Shown: positions 7,375 to 15,316, counted from the first letter of the stretch. The stretch: 49,491 nt of DNA from an uncultured Collinsella sp. (GCA_900757595.1 CAAEOL010000046.1:1-49491), one strand, 5' to 3'. Program-made: numbers and translations. The notes: generated from the sequence alone by a model not told the origin.

Positions 7375-7464
7375 ACCTATATATAGGTGCAAATGAACCG
7401 TTATCGAAGTTCGTTCCTTCCGGCGTACTCCACTGTGACAAAGTGTTCCCTCGGGAAATGTCAC
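7375..7464. repeat. Two further palindromes before the tRNA array
   Basis: ACCTATATATAGGT at 7375-7388 is a perfect 14-bp palindrome. At 7435-7464, GTGACA and TTCCC pair with GGGAA and TGTCAC with a small asymmetric bulge. Nothing else recognisable lies between 7005 and 7563; this roughly 560-base stretch is a cluster of unrelated palindromic sequences. Confidence 0.55.
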
Positions 7465-7563
7465 CTGTGCAGACAAATCCACCGTCCTTCATATCCAAAT
7501 TCAACAAAACCGCAGGTCACAACTATATAGATACGCCCGGCACCGTGTATCTAGAGGTTTTCG

Positions 7564-7593
7564 TTGACAGCCCCCAAGGTTGCATCGTATTAT
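7564..7593 (+). promoter_or_regulatory. Promoter of the tRNA-tuf transcript
   Basis: TTGACA at 7564-7569 and TATTAT at 7588-7593 are separated by 18 bases, a near-consensus housekeeping promoter. It lies about 60 bases before tRNA-Tyr, followed by a GC-rich stretch (GCGGGGGCGGCGG) as expected of a stringently controlled stable-RNA promoter. Confidence 0.75.
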
Positions 7594-7655
7594 CTTTTTC
7601 GTTCGCGGGGGCGGCGGTCCAAAAGACCAAAGGACCTGCGGATACTTGAACGATT

Positions 7656-7737
7656 GGGAGTTTGCCCGAGTGGTTAATGGGGACGGGCTGTAAACCCGTT
7701 GGCTCTGCCTACATAGGTTCGAATCCTATAGCTCCCA
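7656..7737 (+). tRNA. tRNA-Tyr (anticodon GTA)
   Basis: The anticodon loop CTGTAAA sits between GGG and CCC stem sides, and a long variable arm marks it as a class II tRNA, as bacterial tRNA-Tyr is. The acceptor GGGAGTT pairs with AGCTCCC. The 3' CCA is not encoded (the discriminator A is followed by CCC), unlike the next two tRNAs, so it must be added after transcription. Confidence 0.93.
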
Positions 7738-7747
7738 CCCGTCAAGT

Positions 7748-7823
7748 GCCTGTATAGCTCAGTCGGTAGAGCACTTCGTTGGTAACGAAGAGGTCACCAG
7801 TTCAAGTCTGGTTGCAGGCTCCA
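7748..7823 (+). tRNA. tRNA-Thr (anticodon GGT)
   Basis: Acceptor GCCTGTA pairs with TGCAGGC. The anticodon loop is TTGGTAA, the T arm contains TTCAAGT, and the discriminator T is followed by an encoded CCA. It is second in the array leading to tuf. Confidence 0.95.
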
Positions 7824-7826
7824 TCC

Positions 7827-7903
7827 GGCGGTGTAGCTCAGTTGGTTAGAGCACACGGTTCATACCCGTGGCGTCACTGGTTCGAATCCAGTCACCGCTA
7901 CCA
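7827..7903 (+). tRNA. tRNA-Met (anticodon CAT), elongator type
   Basis: The anticodon loop TTCATAC lies between CACGG and CCGTG. It lacks the three consecutive G-C pairs (GGG/CCC) next to the loop that mark initiator tRNA, so it is an elongator or, less likely, a tRNA-Ile with modified C34. The acceptor has a G-T first pair, and CCA is encoded. Confidence 0.92.
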
Positions 7904-7914
7904 TAGGTAACACG

Positions 7915-7945
7915 GTGGCTTCTCAATAGTATGTTGAGAGGCCAC
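7915..7945 (+). other. Hairpin between tRNA-Met and tuf
   Basis: GTGGCTTCTCAA pairs with TTGAGAGGCCAC around a 7-base loop. There is no T-run, so it is more likely an RNA processing site separating the tRNAs from the tuf mRNA than a terminator. Confidence 0.4.
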
Positions 7946-7999
7946 TATGGTATAAAGGCAAAGTCCCGTCCGGGGACGACCTGTTTAGAGGAGGGCTTT

Positions 8000-9190
8000 A
8001 TGGCCAAAGAGAAGTTTGAGCGCACTAAGCCGCATGTTAACATCGGCACCATTGGTCACGTCGACCACGGCAAGACCACGCTGACCGCTGCCATCACCAA
8101 GGTTCTCTCCGAGACCGAGGGCTGCAAGGCTGACTTCACTGCGTTCGAGAACATCGACAAGGCTCCCGAGGAGCGCGAGCGCGGCATTACGATCTCCGTC
8201 TCCCACGTCGAGTACGAGACTGCTGCCCGTCACTACGCTCACGTTGACTGCCCGGGCCACGCTGACTACGTCAAGAACATGATCTCCGGTGCTGCTCAGA
8301 TGGACGGCGCTATCCTGGTCATCGCCGCTACCGACGGCCCCATGGCTCAGACCCGCGAGCACATCCTGCTCGCCCGTCAGGTCGGCGTTCCTTACATCGT
8401 CGTCTTCCTGAACAAGTGCGACATGGTCGACGATGACGAGCTCATCGACCTCGTCGAGATGGAGACCCGTGAGCTCCTCTCCGAGTACGATTTCCCCGGC
8501 GACGACATCCCCGTCATCCGTGGTTCCGCTCTGGGCGCTCTCGAGGGCGACGCCAAGTGGATGGACGCTATCCGCGAGCTCATGAAGGCCGTCGACGAGT
8601 ACATCCCGACGCCTGCTCGTAACAACGACCTCCCCTTCCTGATGGCCGTTGAGGACGTTATGACCATCTCCGGCCGTGGTACCGTTGCTACCGGCCGTGT
8701 CGAGCGCGGTGAGCTCAAGCTCAACGAGCCCGTCGAGATTGTCGGCATTAAGGATACCCAGAACACTGTTGTTACCGGTATCGAGATGTTCCGTAAGTCC
8801 ATGGACTTCTGCGAGGCTGGCGACAACGTCGGTCTGCTGCTCCGCGGCATCAAGCGCGAGGACATCGAGCGTGGCCAGGTTCTCTGCAAGCCTGGTTCGG
8901 TTACCCCGCACACCAAGTTCACCGGCGAGATTTACGTTCTGACCAAGGAGGAGGGCGGCCGTCACACCCCGTTCTTCGATGGTTATCGTCCTCAGTTCTA
9001 CTTCCGTACCACCGACGTTACCGGTACGGTCAAGCTCCCCGAGGGCACCGAGATGGCTATGCCTGGTGACCACATCACCATCGAGGGCGACCTCATCCAC
9101 CCGATCGCCATGGAGGAGGGCCTGCGCTTCGCTATCCGCGAGGGTGGCCACACCGTCGGTTCGGGCATCGTCTCCACGATCATTGAGTAA
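8000..9190 (+). CDS. tuf: Elongation factor Tu
   Basis: EF-Tu is the GTPase that delivers aminoacyl-tRNA to the ribosome. The 396-residue protein has the G1 loop GHVDHGKT at 19-26, the G3 motif DCPGH, the G4 motif NKCD, and domains 2 and 3 of normal length. The ATG at 8000 is chosen because AGAGGAGGG lies just upstream and the sequence MAKEKFERTKPHVNIGTIGH is the family's standard N-terminus; an upstream in-frame ATG at 7931 would add 23 unrelated residues. It is co-transcribed with three upstream tRNAs, as in the E. coli tufB operon. Codon use is extremely biased, as expected for a very highly expressed gene. Confidence 0.99.
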   Translation: MAKEKFERTKPHVNIGTIGHVDHGKTTLTAAITKVLSETEGCKADFTAFENIDKAPEERERGITISVSHVEYETAARHYAHVDCPGHADYVKNMISGAAQMDGAILVIAATDGPMAQTREHILLARQVGVPYIVVFLNKCDMVDDDELIDLVEMETRELLSEYDFPGDDIPVIRGSALGALEGDAKWMDAIRELMKAVDEYIPTPARNNDLPFLMAVEDVMTISGRGTVATGRVERGELKLNEPVEIVGIKDTQNTVVTGIEMFRKSMDFCEAGDNVGLLLRGIKREDIERGQVLCKPGSVTPHTKFTGEIYVLTKEEGGRHTPFFDGYRPQFYFRTTDVTGTVKLPEGTEMAMPGDHITIEGDLIHPIAMEEGLRFAIREGGHTVGSGIVSTIIE

Positions 9191-9217
9191 ATTAGCTCTT
9201 TGATATAGCTGACTTAG

Positions 9218-9252
9218 AGAACCCGGCACTTATATGGGTGCCGGGTTCTTTT
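9218..9252 (+). terminator. Terminator after tuf
   Basis: AGAACCCGGCAC at 9218-9229 pairs with GTGCCGGGTTCT at 9238-9249, followed by a T-rich tract. Confidence 0.85.
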
Positions 9253-9394
9253 CTGCAATGGATATTGAGCCGTTGCTGGTGTCGAGAGGATCGATAATGG
9301 TCCTGGATGCACCGTCGATTAGATCTCGATGGCTTCATTGATGTGTTCCAAATATGAATGGATCCACCGAGAACCAATTGACTCGAGGTTTTCA

Positions 9395-9422
9395 TTGACA
9401 GCACTTACGTGGAGCTGATAAA
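9395..9422 (+). promoter_or_regulatory. Promoter for rpmG-tRNA-Trp-secE-nusG
   Basis: TTGACA at 9395-9400 and GATAAA at 9417-9422 are 16 bases apart, about 50 bases before rpmG. The stretch 9253-9394 upstream of it shows no gene or clear signal. Confidence 0.55.
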
Positions 9423-9469
9423 GTAACAACTCGTGCCCGTACGGGGCGGAAATGAAAGGTTCAGGATAC

Positions 9470-9619
9470 ATGCGTACTCTAGTTACTCTTGCGTGCACTG
9501 AGTGCAAGCGCCGCAACTATACGACCACCAAGAACAAGTCGACCATGCCTGATCGTATGGAGATCAAGAAGTATTGCCCCTGGTGCCGTCACCACACGCT
9601 GCACAAAGAGACTCGCTAG
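9470..9619 (+). CDS. rpmG: Ribosomal protein L33
   Basis: This 49-residue protein begins MRTLVTLACTECKRRNYTTT. Four cysteines (C9, C12, C36, C39) form the zinc-ribbon pair, CTEC and CPWC, so this is the zinc-binding form of L33. Its position directly before tRNA-Trp, secE and nusG is common in Gram-positive bacteria. The ATG at 9470 follows a weak ribosome binding site within AAAGGTTCAGGA. Confidence 0.95.
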   Translation: MRTLVTLACTECKRRNYTTTKNKSTMPDRMEIKKYCPWCRHHTLHKETR

Positions 9620-9632
9620 TCTCTAGTTACAT

Positions 9633-9708
9633 ACGCCAGTAGTTCAATTGGTAGAGCATCGGTCTCCAAAACCGAGTGTTGAGGGTTCGAGTCCTTCCTG
9701 GCGTGCCA
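9633..9708 (+). tRNA. tRNA-Trp (anticodon CCA)
   Basis: Acceptor ACGCCAG pairs perfectly with CTGGCGT. The anticodon loop is CTCCAAA, the discriminator G is followed by an encoded CCA, and the T arm GGTTCGAGTCC is standard. It lies between rpmG and secE. Confidence 0.96.
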
Positions 9709-9717
9709 GTCATTATT

Positions 9718-9745
9718 CCGTAAGCTCCCAATTGGGGGCTTACGG
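9718..9745 (+). terminator. Hairpin between tRNA-Trp and secE
   Basis: CCGTAAGC-CCC pairs with GGGGGCTTACGG around AATT, followed by only a short T tract. It is probably a partial terminator or processing hairpin, because no separate secE promoter is obvious. Confidence 0.6.
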
Positions 9746-9784
9746 TTTACTCATGTATAAGCGCATTGCGCGGAGGTAACCCAA

Positions 9785-10123
9785 ATGGCCAACAAGAAGA
9801 ACAAGAAGAAGGCTCAGCAGCCGGCACCTGCCAACAACGCTGCCGCCAACTCCAAGGTTGAGGCCAAGAAGGCCGTTGCCAAGAAGAACGAGAAGGCTGC
9901 GAAGTCCAAGAAGAACGAGAAGCCTGGCTTCTTCGCCCGCACCAAGAAGTATTTCGCTTCGGTGAAGTCCGAGATGAAGCGTGTCACGTGGCCCGATAAG
10001 AAGGAGCTCGTGAACTACTCGGTCGTCGTTTGCGCTTCTCTTATCGTCGTCGGCGTCGTCATCGCTCTGCTCGATGCTGGCTTTGGCGAGGCTCTTGCTC
10101 TGTTCTCTGGATTGAGGGGCTAA
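9785..10123 (+). CDS. secE: Preprotein translocase subunit SecE
   Basis: SecE is the small essential membrane subunit of the SecYEG channel. The 112-residue protein has a long lysine-rich cytosolic N-terminus (about 1-60). The conserved amphipathic segment FASVKSEMKRVTWPDKKEL comes next, and one transmembrane helix covers about residues 77-98. The single-helix form is normal in Gram-positives. GGAGG lies upstream of the ATG. The gap to nusG is only 3 bases, so the two are translated as a unit. Confidence 0.97.
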   Translation: MANKKNKKKAQQPAPANNAAANSKVEAKKAVAKKNEKAAKSKKNEKPGFFARTKKYFASVKSEMKRVTWPDKKELVNYSVVVCASLIVVGVVIALLDAGFGEALALFSGLRG

Positions 10124-10126
10124 ACC

Positions 10127-10663
10127 ATGTCTAAGCGTTGGTACGTCGTTCACACTTACTCTGGATACGAGAACCGCGTAAAGTCCGATCTCGAGCATCG
10201 TATCGAGACCATGGGCATGCAGGACCGTATCTTTGATATCGAGATTCCTATGGAGCGCGTCACCGAGATTAAAGAGGGTGGCAAGCGCGAGACCAAGGAT
10301 TCTAAGATCTTCCCGGGTTACGTCCTGGTTCGCATGGAGATGGATGACGATGCGTGGACGTGTGTTCGCAACACGCCCGGCGTCACCGGTTTCCTTGGCG
10401 GCAACGGTAAGCCCGCTCCGCTTTCTCGCGACGAATACAATAAGATGACTCGTCGTCCCGGTAAGGGCGATTCGCCCAAGCGCACTTCGGTTGATATTGA
10501 GGTCGGTACGTCCGTCCGCGTCACCGATGGCCCGCTTACCGACTTTGATGGCAAGGTCTCCGAGGTTAACACCGAGGCAGGCAAGCTCAAGGTCACGCTG
10601 ATGATCTTTGGCCGTGAGACGCCGGTCGAGCTCGACTTTAACCAGGTCGCTGTCATCGCTTAA
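10127..10663 (+). CDS. nusG: Transcription termination/antitermination factor NusG
   Basis: NusG binds RNA polymerase and links it to Rho or the ribosome. The 178-residue protein starts with the NGN signature KRWYVVHTYSGYENRVK, followed by FPGYVLVRMEMDD. It ends with a KOW domain (DGPLTDFDGKVSEVN, then GRETPVELDFNQV). Length is close to that of E. coli NusG. It directly follows secE, and rplK starts about 120 bases later. Confidence 0.98.
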   Translation: MSKRWYVVHTYSGYENRVKSDLEHRIETMGMQDRIFDIEIPMERVTEIKEGGKRETKDSKIFPGYVLVRMEMDDDAWTCVRNTPGVTGFLGGNGKPAPLSRDEYNKMTRRPGKGDSPKRTSVDIEVGTSVRVTDGPLTDFDGKVSEVNTEAGKLKVTLMIFGRETPVELDFNQVAVIA

Positions 10664-10783
10664 GTTTTCGTCCGTTCGCGCGAGCGTGCTTCTTCTGTGA
10701 CTGCTCATCTCAGGAGTGCTTCTAACACGTGCGTGCTTACGATATAGCAAGTACTTCACACTCGTGATTCGAAAGGAATGACC

Positions 10784-11212
10784 ATGGCTGAGAAGAAGGT
10801 TGCCAACGTCATTAAGCTCCAGATTCCTGCTGGTGCAGCTAACCCCGCTCCTCCCGTCGGCCCCGCCCTGGGCGCTGCTGGCGTGAACATCATGCAGTTC
10901 TGCCAGGCTTTTAACGCCGAGACGCAGGACAAGAAGGGCGACATCATCCCCGTTGAGATCACTGTCTTCGAGGATAAGTCCTTCTCCTTCATCACCAAGA
11001 CCCCGCCGGCGGCTCACCTCATCAAGAAGGAGCTGAACCTCAAGTCTGGTTCCGCTAAGCCCCAGGCCGACAAGGTTGGTCAGCTCTCCCAGGAGCAGCT
11101 CACCAAGATCGCCGAGATCAAGATGCCGGACCTCAATGCCAACGACATTGATGCCGCCAAGAAGATCATCGCCGGTACCGCCCGTTCCATGGGCGTCACC
11201 ATCGCTGAGTAG
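10784..11212 (+). CDS. rplK: Ribosomal protein L11
   Basis: This 142-residue protein binds the GTPase-associated centre of 23S rRNA. The N-terminal domain contains the conserved PAGAANPAPPVGPALGAAGVN with its proline-rich linker, and the C-terminal rRNA-binding domain ends with GTARSMGVTI. The second of two close ATGs is preferred (MAEKKVAN), because AAAGGA then lies about seven bases upstream; the ATG at 10778 would be almost on top of the ribosome binding site. Confidence 0.97.
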   Translation: MAEKKVANVIKLQIPAGAANPAPPVGPALGAAGVNIMQFCQAFNAETQDKKGDIIPVEITVFEDKSFSFITKTPPAAHLIKKELNLKSGSAKPQADKVGQLSQEQLTKIAEIKMPDLNANDIDAAKKIIAGTARSMGVTIAE

Positions 11213-11329
11213 CGATTTCTTACGGTAATGACGGGTACTCCGACCGGGGCGCCCGTTGAATGTGTGCAATAGGGCACACGATACGATGTGGGAGGGCTCA
11301 CGCCCGTTTAACCACAGGAGGTAATGCAC

Positions 11330-12037
11330 ATGGCTAAGCATGGTAAGAGCTATAACGCCGCTGCCGAGAAGATCGACCGCGCCGCGCTCTACACCCCCCT
11401 TCAGGCTGCCAAGCTCATCAAGGAGCTCGACACCGCCAAGTTCGATGAGACCGTCGAGGCCCACTTCCGCCTGGGCATCGATACTCGCAAGGCTGACCAG
11501 AACATCCGTGGTTCCATCTCCCTGCCCCACGGCACCGGCAAGACCGTTCGTGTTGCCGTCTTCGCCGAGGGCGAGAAGGCCCGCGAGGCCGAGGCTGCCG
11601 GCGCCGACATCATCGGTTCCGACGAGCTCGTCGCCCAGATCCAGAAGGGCGAGATCAACTTCGACGCCGCTATCGCTACGCCGAACATGATGGCCAAGGT
11701 TGGCCGCATCGGTAAGATCCTTGGTCCCCGTGGCCTCATGCCGAACCCCAAGCTCGGCACCGTGACCATGGACGTTGCCAAGATGGTCTCCGAGCTCAAG
11801 GCTGGCCGCGTTGAGTACCGCGCCGACCGCTACGGCATCTGCCACGTGCCCTTGGGCAAGAAGTCCTTCTCTGAGCAGCAGCTCGTCGAGAACTACGCTG
11901 CCCTGTACACCGAGATTCTGCGCGTCAAGCCCTCTTCCGCTAAGGGCAAATTCGTCAAGTCCATCTCCGTGTCTTCCACCATGGGCCCTGGCGTCAAGGT
12001 CGATCCCGCTGTCCAGCGCGACTTCCTGGCTGAGTAA
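11330..12037 (+). CDS. rplA: Ribosomal protein L1
   Basis: This 235-residue L1-stalk protein carries the family signature around IGKILGPRGLMPNPKLGT. AGGAGGT with a 7-base spacer sets the start at 11330 (MAKHGKSYN) rather than the ATG six bases earlier. In other bacteria L1 represses the L11-L1 mRNA; I cannot identify its target here. A strong terminator follows. rplJL, normally next, is about 25 kb away. Confidence 0.97.
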   Translation: MAKHGKSYNAAAEKIDRAALYTPLQAAKLIKELDTAKFDETVEAHFRLGIDTRKADQNIRGSISLPHGTGKTVRVAVFAEGEKAREAEAAGADIIGSDELVAQIQKGEINFDAAIATPNMMAKVGRIGKILGPRGLMPNPKLGTVTMDVAKMVSELKAGRVEYRADRYGICHVPLGKKSFSEQQLVENYAALYTEILRVKPSSAKGKFVKSISVSSTMGPGVKVDPAVQRDFLAE

Positions 12038-12073
12038 CTAACAGTTACTGCCTGAGCAAAGCAAGCATTGCTA

Positions 12074-12112
12074 AAGAAACCCGGTTCTGTCTCGTGCAGG
12101 ACCGGGTTTCTT
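12074..12112 (+). terminator. Terminator after rplA
   Basis: AAGAAACCCGGT at 12074-12085 pairs perfectly with ACCGGGTTTCTT at 12101-12112. It ends the rplKA transcript. Confidence 0.85.
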
Positions 12113-12122
12113 GCTATCTCGG

Positions 12123-12169
12123 GGCAAAACCACCACAAAGGGGACAGGCACTTTCGTGGTGGTTTTGCC
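12123..12169. repeat. CCTGTCCC-core hairpin, copy 1 (minus orientation)
   Basis: GGCAAAACCACCAC pairs with GTGGTGGTTTTGCC. The minus-strand apex reads AAAGTGCCTGTCCCCTTT. It is the first of seven related hairpins in the window, all at gene ends or between genes. Confidence 0.8.
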
Positions 12170-12190
12170 TCGGTTGCTCCAAAATCCTCA

Positions 12191-12218
12191 TTGCGCGTCG
12201 TTTCGACTGTGTTACACT
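12191..12218 (+). promoter_or_regulatory. Probable leu operon promoter
   Basis: TTGCGC at 12191-12196 and TACACT at 12213-12218 are separated by 16 bases and lie about 45 bases before the leader peptide start. The match to consensus is moderate. Confidence 0.5.
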
Positions 12219-12261
12219 TTAGCGCGATGTAGTGAATACCCGAGGCTGAAAGGAGCCAGAC

Positions 12262-12321
12262 ATGTTCTATAACACGCAGCAGCTCCTAGGCCTAGCGCTA
12301 CTAGATGGGATGGCGCGCTAG
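12262..12321 (+). CDS. leuL: Leucine operon leader peptide (attenuation)
   Basis: This 19-residue ORF reads MFYNTQQLLGLALLDGMAR. Five residues are leucine, and four of these use CTA, a codon almost absent from the highly expressed genes here. AAAGGAG lies six to eight bases upstream of the ATG. A terminator-like hairpin follows about 30 bases after the stop, and leuA starts about 150 bases later. This is the standard layout of ribosome-mediated attenuation: when Leu-tRNA is scarce the ribosome stalls on the CTA run and the downstream terminator cannot form. The call rests on position, codon content and hairpin; alternative foldings were not computed. Confidence 0.82.
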   Translation: MFYNTQQLLGLALLDGMAR

Positions 12322-12350
12322 GGTTGTAATCTCGCTATAACGATTTGTTG

Positions 12351-12408
12351 TACCCGGGTGCGCTATCGTCCGCTGCTTTTGGGCGTGATGAGCGACACGG
12401 GTATTTTT
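12351..12408 (+). terminator. leu attenuator terminator
   Basis: TACCCG...TGCGCT at 12351-12364 pairs with AGCGACACGGGTA at 12391-12403, with an internal mismatch, followed by TATTTTT. It lies between the leader peptide and leuA, where an attenuator is expected. Confidence 0.65.
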
Positions 12409-12472
12409 CTATCTTGGGGCACTCCATCTCTCCTGAAAGCCATCTGTATCTTTGGCCTATCAGGAGGAAGCC

Positions 12473-14008
12473 ATGAGCCGCAAAATTGCAATCTTTGACA
12501 CTACCCTGCGCGACGGAGAACAGTCTCCTGGCGCCAGCATGAATACCGAGGAAAAGCTTGTCATCGCTCGTCAGCTGGTGCGCATGAACGTCGATGTGAT
12601 CGAGGCGGGTTTTCCCATCTCGAGCCCCGGCGATTTTCGCTCGGTGCAGGAGATTGGCAAGATCGCGGGCGACCGGTGCACGGTATGCGGCCTCACCCGT
12701 GCGGTCGATAAGGATATCGAAGTGGCCGCAGAGGCCCTCAAGACGGCTCAGAGGCCCCGTATCCATACCGGTCTGGGTGTAAGCCCCAGCCATCTGCGCG
12801 ACAAGCTCCATATGACCGAAGACGAGGCGATCGAGCGCGCCATCCACGCCGTGAAGCATGCCCGCAAGTTTGTCGACGACGTCGAGTTTTACGCAGAAGA
12901 TGCCGGCCGCTCCGATCAGGAATTCCTGGTTCGTATTATCGAGGCCGCTGTGAAGGCCGGCGCCACGGTCGTGAACATCCCCGACACCACGGGTTACAAC
13001 ATGCCTTGGGAGTTTGGTGCGCGCATTCGCGATCTGCGCGAGCGCGTGGCTGGCATCGAGGATGTCACGATTTCGGTCCACACCCACAATGACCTTGGCA
13101 TGGCAACAGCCCTTGCGCTCGAGGCCGTCCGCAACGGCGCGACGCAAATCGAGTGCACCATCAACGGCTTGGGCGAGCGCGCTGGCAACACGGCGCTTGA
13201 GGAAGTCGTTATGGCCATGAAGATGCACGAGCAGGATCTGGACGCCCACACCGACATCGTGACGACCGAGCTCACGCGCGCCTCCAAGCTCGTCAGCTCC
13301 ATTACCGGTATTAATGTGCAGCCAAACAAGTCCATCGTGGGTGCCAATGCCTTCGCCCACAGCTCGGGCATTCATCAGGACGGCGTGCTCAAGGCTCGCG
13401 ATACCTACGAAATCATTGATCCCAAGGACGTGGGTGCGGCCGGATCCGAGATTATCCTCTCGGCGCGCTCGGGGCATGCGGCACTGCGCCACCGTCTCGC
13501 GGAGCTGGGCTATACCTTTTGCGATGAGGAGTTCGAGGCTATCTACCAGCGCTTCCTGGAGATCGCCGACCAAAAGAAGGAAGTCTTTGACGAGGATCTG
13601 GAATCGATGATTCAGGAGCGTCAGCGCGAGGTCAAGGCGATTTATACGCTCGATGCGCTTCAGGTTTCTTGCGGCGACCCGCTCATTCCTACGGCTACGG
13701 CAACCATTACCGACGAGGACGGCGAGATCCATGTGGTGTGCTCGACGGGCACCGGACCGGTCGATGCTGCGTACAAAGCGGTCGACAAGGCAATTTCTGC
13801 CCATGGTGAGCTGACGGAGTTCAACGTCAAGGCTATCACGCGTGGCATCGATGCCATCGGCGAGGTGACGGTGCGCATCACCGCCGAGGACGGCAAGATC
13901 TACACCGGCCGCGGCGCGGACACCGACATCATCGTGAGCTCTGCCAAAGCCTACATCAACGCCATTATCCGCATGATCCAGACCAACCGCTCCAAGGCGG
14001 GCAAGTAG
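12473..14008 (+). CDS. leuA: 2-isopropylmalate synthase
   Basis: LeuA condenses acetyl-CoA with 2-oxoisovalerate, the committed step of leucine synthesis. The 511-residue protein starts IAIFDTTLRDGEQSPG (the catalytic Arg-Asp and metal-binding Asp). It carries the metal-binding HTHNDLGMA motif and GLGERAGNTALEEVV, and ends with a LeuA dimer domain of about 130 residues (LDALQVSCGD to the end), the site of leucine feedback inhibition in this family. CAGGAGGA upstream fixes the start at 12473; an in-frame ATG seven codons earlier has no ribosome binding site. The gene is first after the leader peptide and is followed by leuC after 42 bases. Confidence 0.97.
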   Translation: MSRKIAIFDTTLRDGEQSPGASMNTEEKLVIARQLVRMNVDVIEAGFPISSPGDFRSVQEIGKIAGDRCTVCGLTRAVDKDIEVAAEALKTAQRPRIHTGLGVSPSHLRDKLHMTEDEAIERAIHAVKHARKFVDDVEFYAEDAGRSDQEFLVRIIEAAVKAGATVVNIPDTTGYNMPWEFGARIRDLRERVAGIEDVTISVHTHNDLGMATALALEAVRNGATQIECTINGLGERAGNTALEEVVMAMKMHEQDLDAHTDIVTTELTRASKLVSSITGINVQPNKSIVGANAFAHSSGIHQDGVLKARDTYEIIDPKDVGAAGSEIILSARSGHAALRHRLAELGYTFCDEEFEAIYQRFLEIADQKKEVFDEDLESMIQERQREVKAIYTLDALQVSCGDPLIPTATATITDEDGEIHVVCSTGTGPVDAAYKAVDKAISAHGELTEFNVKAITRGIDAIGEVTVRITAEDGKIYTGRGADTDIIVSSAKAYINAIIRMIQTNRSKAGK

Positions 14009-14050
14009 TAACGACCAGCCGGGCATGCGCCCGCACGAGAGGGGAATCAC

Positions 14051-15316
14051 ATGGCACGTCCCATGACCGTAGCAGAGAAAATTTTGGCAGCACATGCCGG
14101 GCTCGATGAAGTTAAACCGGGTCAGCTGGTCGAATGCGACCTGGACATCGTGCTCGCCAACGACATTACCGCGCCCATTGCCATCGACGTATTTCGTGAG
14201 CTGGGCGCGACCGAGGTGTTCGACCGTGAGCGTGTTTGCCTGGTGCCCGATCACTATGCGCCCAATAAGGACATTAAGAGCGCCGAGCAGACCAAAAAGA
14301 TGCGAGATTTTGCGCATGAGCAGCATGTGACGCACTATTACGAGCAAGGTTGCGCGGGTATTGAGCACGCTTTGCTGCCCGAGCGCGGCGTCGTGGTGCC
14401 GGGCGACCTGATTATCGGTGCCGACTCACATACCTGCACGTATGGCGCGCTGGGTGCGTTTTCGACCGGTGTGGGCTCGACGGATGCCGGTGTGGGTATT
14501 GCTACGGGGCGCGCCTGGTTTAAGGTGCCGCCGACGATTCGCTTTGAGATAAACGGCGAGCTCGCGGATGGTGCCACCGCCAAGGACATTATCTTGCACA
14601 TCATCGGTATGATTGGCGTGGATGGTGCCCTGTACCAGGCTATGGAGTTTGCTGGCAGCACGATCGAGAATCTGTCGATGGAAGGTCGTATGACCATTTC
14701 GAACATGGCGATCGAAGCGGGCGGCAAGGCCGGCATTATCGAGGTCGATGATGTTGCTCGCGCCTGGCTCAAGGGCCGCTGCGAGCGCGATTACGTTGAG
14801 TACCACGCCGATGCGAACGCTGAGTACGCTCGGGTCATTACGATTGACGCGGCAGATATTAAGCCGTGCGTGTCGTGGCCGCATCTGCCGAGCAACACCC
14901 ATCCGGTGAGCGAGAGCCGCCATATCACGATTGACCAGGCGGTCATTGGATCGTGCACCAACGGCCGTATTGAGGACATGCGTGCGGCGGCGGAGGTCAT
15001 GCGCGGGCATAAGGTTGCCGAGGGCGTGCGCTGTATCGTGATTCCGGCGACGCAGGCGGTCTTCCGCCAGTGCATGAAGGAAGGGCTGACTGACATCTTC
15101 CTGGATGCCAACTGTGTGTTCTCCACGCCCACGTGCGGTCCGTGCCTGGGCGGCTACATGGGTATTCTGGCGGCAGGGGAGCGGTGCGTCTCTACGACCA
15201 ACCGAAACTTTGTCGGCCGCATGGGCGACCCCACGTCCGAGGTCTATCTGGCCTCGCCGGCTGTTGCTGCGGCTTCTGCTGTGGCGGGGCATATCTGTCT
15301 GCCGTCGGACCTGTAG
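14051..15316 (+). CDS. leuC: 3-isopropylmalate dehydratase large subunit
   Basis: With LeuD it isomerises 2-isopropylmalate to 3-isopropylmalate using a 4Fe-4S cluster. The 421-residue protein keeps the cluster cysteines in SCTNG and in CGPCLGGYMG, plus the aconitase-family GADSHTCTYGALGAF motif. This length belongs to the shorter LeuC/HacA-type branch (about 420 residues) rather than the 470-residue E. coli form, so a homoaconitase-like annotation may appear in databases. The context (leuA upstream, leuD and leuB downstream) settles the leucine role. AGAGGGGAA precedes the ATG. Confidence 0.96.
   Translation: MARPMTVAEKILAAHAGLDEVKPGQLVECDLDIVLANDITAPIAIDVFRELGATEVFDRERVCLVPDHYAPNKDIKSAEQTKKMRDFAHEQHVTHYYEQGCAGIEHALLPERGVVVPGDLIIGADSHTCTYGALGAFSTGVGSTDAGVGIATGRAWFKVPPTIRFEINGELADGATAKDIILHIIGMIGVDGALYQAMEFAGSTIENLSMEGRMTISNMAIEAGGKAGIIEVDDVARAWLKGRCERDYVEYHADANAEYARVITIDAADIKPCVSWPHLPSNTHPVSESRHITIDQAVIGSCTNGRIEDMRAAAEVMRGHKVAEGVRCIVIPATQAVFRQCMKEGLTDIFLDANCVFSTPTCGPCLGGYMGILAAGERCVSTTNRNFVGRMGDPTSEVYLASPAVAAASAVAGHICLPSDL

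Noticed and set aside
7089..7649. Several 90-130 codon frames in the region before the tRNA array
   Set aside because: They run through inverted repeats on both strands and lack ribosome binding sites. The stretch is palindromic intergenic DNA.
12335..14368. 677-codon frame antisense to leuA
   Set aside because: It runs through the attenuator and into leuC and has no recognisable domain.
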